From: Methylocucumis oryzae
GTDB taxonomy: Bacteria > Pseudomonadota > Gammaproteobacteria > Methylococcales > Methylomonadaceae
Direction of reading: 5' to 3'
Length of the DNA: 64,000 nucleotides
Assembly (NCBI RefSeq): GCF_000963695.1
Contig: NZ_LAJX01000029.1
Span: 1-64,000, forward strand
The position numbers were made by a program, and so were the translations under genes. Below, piece by piece: positions 62,085 through 64,000 of this stretch. Position 1 is the stretch's first letter. Every line of letters begins with the position of its first letter. Under the pieces are notes generated by a model that saw only the letters and a program-made list of their open reading frames with translations, ran no database searches and was not told the origin of the DNA.

Positions 62085-63392
62085 TCAGCCCGCCTTATTG
62101 TGCAGCAAGACCACGTTGGAACCGTCCATATTCACCAGCAAATTAAGCCTATCGCCTAATTTTTTCCATGCCTCTGCCTGTTCCGCTTTCAATTCTTGAC
62201 GCTGATAGATCCGTTTAACCTTGTTTTCTTCGGTGTGATTCAAGCATTTTTCAATCACATCCGGGCTGATACCTAAATCGCCCATTAACGTGGCTCCTGT
62301 GCGCCTCAAATCGTGCGATGTCCATTTGCCGCCTGTCAGCACTAACGCTTGTGAATCTTTAGAACGCCCGCTGAGAATGGTTGCAGTTTGCCGCCCGCGT
62401 ATCTGAATGCCGATTGATTTATCACAAACATGGCTGGAATTATCGCGATTCGGAAAAATCCAGGTATCGGTTTGCCGGGTGGTTGCCAGTCGCTTAAATT
62501 GCTCAAGTGCGAAGTCGGACAAATAAATCGTGTGCGCTTTGCCATTTTTGCTGTTGGATTCGGGAATAGTCCAGGTCTTCGCTTCAAAATTTACATCACA
62601 CCATTGTGCTTTTGACAGCTCACCGATACGACACATTGTTGATAGTGCAATCCAGACGGCACACTCCGTTGATTGCATAAAATTAGCATCGGGCATTTGC
62701 CGCGCTAACGCCCTGATTTCAGTTTCAGATAAGGTTCTGTCACGCTCTGTCGGCGCAGTGGTTAGTCGAACCACGCTAAGGCTTGCGGTGGGGTCAAACT
62801 CAATAATGTCACGGTCAACGGCGAACCTGAACATTTGCCGCATTAGCTTTAGGATGTTTCGCGCACTATGAACAGCATCGCGTTGTTTCAGTAGGTCAAT
62901 CACCTGTGTGATATGCCCTTTCCTGACATCCTCAACAAACAGGCCACCCAACACTGGCAACACGTCCTTTTCAAACATGCGGATGATTTCCTTAACGTCT
63001 TTGCGTTTGAGTAAATCGGTATCGCGCCAGCGAACAAACAAATCCCGCACTGTCACCCGCGCAGCCAGTTTGGTTATGGCTTCCTGTTCGGCAAGCTGTT
63101 GTTGTTTCGCCCGCTCTATTTTAAGTTTCGCCTCCAAGTTCGGGTCAATACCTTCTTTTAGCATTTGCGTGTAACTATCGCGCTCTGCCCGCGCCGCCGG
63201 TAAATTATCGGCTTTTAGAGTTAGCCATTTTTGCTTTCCTTCAAAGCGATAAAAGAACCGGAACGATATAGAGCCGCCTTGATTGACAGGTCTAACCCTA
63301 ATGTACAGATTGCCGCCATCGGGGATAAGTTGCTCTTTTTCGGTTGGCTTCAGGTTCTTAAATTTCAGCGCTTTTATTCTATTGATAGCCAT
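62085..63392 (-). CDS. Tyrosine integrase, P4-type (DUF4102 N-terminus)
   Basis: About 435 residues from ATG 63392; a TTG start nine codons earlier is possible. The N-terminal arm-binding domain (LIPDGGNLYIRV, FRFFYRFEGKQKWLTLK) is typical of P4-like integrases. The catalytic domain has Arg in STMCRIGEL, H-x-x-R in SHDLRRTG, His in CLNHTEEN and the nucleophilic Tyr in KRIYQRQE. All catalytic residues are present. No indel is visible. Confidence 0.93.
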   Translation of the reverse strand: MAINRIKALKFKNLKPTEKEQLIPDGGNLYIRVRPVNQGGSISFRFFYRFEGKQKWLTLKADNLPAARAERDSYTQMLKEGIDPNLEAKLKIERAKQQQLAEQEAITKLAARVTVRDLFVRWRDTDLLKRKDVKEIIRMFEKDVLPVLGGLFVEDVRKGHITQVIDLLKQRDAVHSARNILKLMRQMFRFAVDRDIIEFDPTASLSVVRLTTAPTERDRTLSETEIRALARQMPDANFMQSTECAVWIALSTMCRIGELSKAQWCDVNFEAKTWTIPESNSKNGKAHTIYLSDFALEQFKRLATTRQTDTWIFPNRDNSSHVCDKSIGIQIRGRQTATILSGRSKDSQALVLTGGKWTSHDLRRTGATLMGDLGISPDVIEKCLNHTEENKVKRIYQRQELKAEQAEAWKKLGDRLNLLVNMDGSNVVLLHNKAG

Positions 63393-63462
63393 TTTTGAGT
63401 TTATTTGTTTTTTTGACAAGTGATAGGAATTAAAAAAATCAATGACTTAGCTTGATTTTTTA

Positions 63463-63486
63463 GGGATAGCATCCGGGATAGCATTT
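63463..63486. promoter_or_regulatory. Tandem GGGATAGCAT repeats near attR
   Basis: Identical to the pair at 58377-58400, located between the integrase start and the attR core. Confidence 0.6.
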
Positions 63487-63611
63487 AAGCTGAATTTAAA
63501 AGAATCATATTGTACTTTGCTGGACGATAGCAAGCAATAATAGTCTGATTTTAAATGGATATTGTGAATAGTTAAAACTTCGTTGGATGGTAAAAAACGA
63601 TACTTTACCGT

Positions 63612-63659
63612 TCTGGGGGGCAAGTGGTAGCAGGTTCAAATCCTGTCGTCCCGACCAAT
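63612..63659 (+). repeat. attR core (duplicated tRNA-Pro 3' end)
   Basis: Matches 47 of 48 bases of 58274-58321. The 5' half of a tRNA is absent upstream, so this is not a second functional tRNA gene. Confidence 0.9.
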
Positions 63660-63718
63660 AAAATTAATAAGTTAGCTGCTTTTTTAAGTCTTGTTATTTT
63701 TGTAGTGTAGTAAATCTG

Positions 63719-63871
63719 TCACGGGTTGCGCCAATCGTCAGTTTCTATCTTGGCGTTTCTGGTTTTTTTCTGAAAAGCCTTACATAAGAGCAGGATTTCG
63801 CTTAATTTGTCAGGCAAACTAAGGATTTGCGTGGTTTTTGGTTTTTGTATCGGGGTTTTGCAGTTAATCAT
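63719..63871 (-). CDS. Possible small protein, unknown
   Basis: 50 residues from ATG 63871 (MINCKTPIQKPKTTQILSL), with AGGAG four bases upstream. An upstream in-frame ATG at 63916 has no such site. It lies just outside the integrated element. The only support is the ribosome-binding site and open frame; the family is not recognised. Confidence 0.3.
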   Translation of the reverse strand: MINCKTPIQKPKTTQILSLPDKLSEILLLCKAFQKKTRNAKIETDDWRNP

Positions 63872-64000
63872 CGCACTCCTGTTGAGGTGTATAACATCCA
63901 AAAAAACCAAATTCATTGCCTATGCCATATTAAGATGCGATATAAGCAGTTAGTTAAAAGATTATTTTTTTTGCCACGATGATTTTCACCGTTTTATCAA

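Larger units (their letters stand above)
58322..63659. mobile_element. 5.3-kb integrative element in tRNA-Pro
   Basis: Bounded by the 48-bp direct repeats. All cargo reads leftward: integrase, AlpA regulator, HTH protein, PrimPol-helicase replication protein and two small proteins. The set recalls P4-like phage satellites or replicating genomic islands. No capsid, terminase or conjugation gene is present. Unusually, the integrase lies next to the distal repeat rather than beside the intact tRNA. Confidence 0.85.

Noticed and set aside
63612-63659. Second tRNA-Pro gene
   Set aside because: Only the 3' half is present; no acceptor 5' strand or D-arm precedes it. It is the attR duplicate.

Overview
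The window is a gammaproteobacterial chromosome segment of moderately low GC. The run thrS-infC-rpmI-rplT-pheS-pheT-ihfA-MerR-tRNA-Pro, the coaBC-dut-x-argB neighbourhood and the ADP-heptose (LPS core) genes all fit Gammaproteobacteria. A methanotroph-like (Methylococcales) origin is possible from gene order and the style of the dispersed palindromic repeats, but nothing here proves it.

Layout. 1-2692: MltD-like lytic transglycosylase (5' cut by the window edge) and a LysR regulator, with a palindromic repeat between them. 3371-8097: a small defence island with a Gabija-like pair (OLD nuclease and UvrD-like helicase, minus strand) and a MntA/HepT-type locus whose HEPN half has an internal deletion. 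8321-26487: an 18-kb multimodular PKS-NRPS line without AT domains (ACP / KS-DH-KR-ACP / KS-[ACP-like]-DH-ACP / KS-KR-ACP / KS0-ACP / C-A-PCP-TE). 26468-34113: housekeeping genes (xthA, rpmE, proC, yggT, argB, dut, coaBC). 34271-35111: Rpn-type nuclease. 35251-43449: LPS inner-core cluster (two glycosyltransferases, O-antigen ligase, msbA, gmhA, hldE, hldD). 43612-50468: assorted genes including a fused membrane/spermidine-synthase-like protein, a PP-loop enzyme and an NrdJb-like ribonucleotide reductase subunit preceded by two NrdR boxes. 50562-58319: tRNA-Val and the translation/IHF block, ending in tRNA-Pro. 58322-63659: a 5.3-kb integrative element in tRNA-Pro (integrase, AlpA, HTH protein, PrimPol-helicase, two small proteins, iteron-like region), flanked by a 48-bp direct repeat.

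Many genes are split by single-base indels, mostly in homopolymers. Essential genes are affected (rpmI, pheS, pheT, coaBC, hldE, msbA), so most breaks are more likely sequence errors than pseudogenes. I give restored spans wherever the protein continues cleanly in another frame. Two changes are not of that kind: the deletion in the HEPN gene, and a palindromic repeat inserted in the PKS that becomes readable in frame after one homopolymer correction.

How the parts work together: the LPS cluster makes ADP-heptose (GmhA, HldE, HldD), extends the core (GT2, GT9), ligates O-antigen and flips lipid A-core (MsbA). The PKS-NRPS would extend an acyl chain received on an N-terminal ACP, using acyltransferases supplied in trans from outside the window, then add one amino acid and release by thioesterase.
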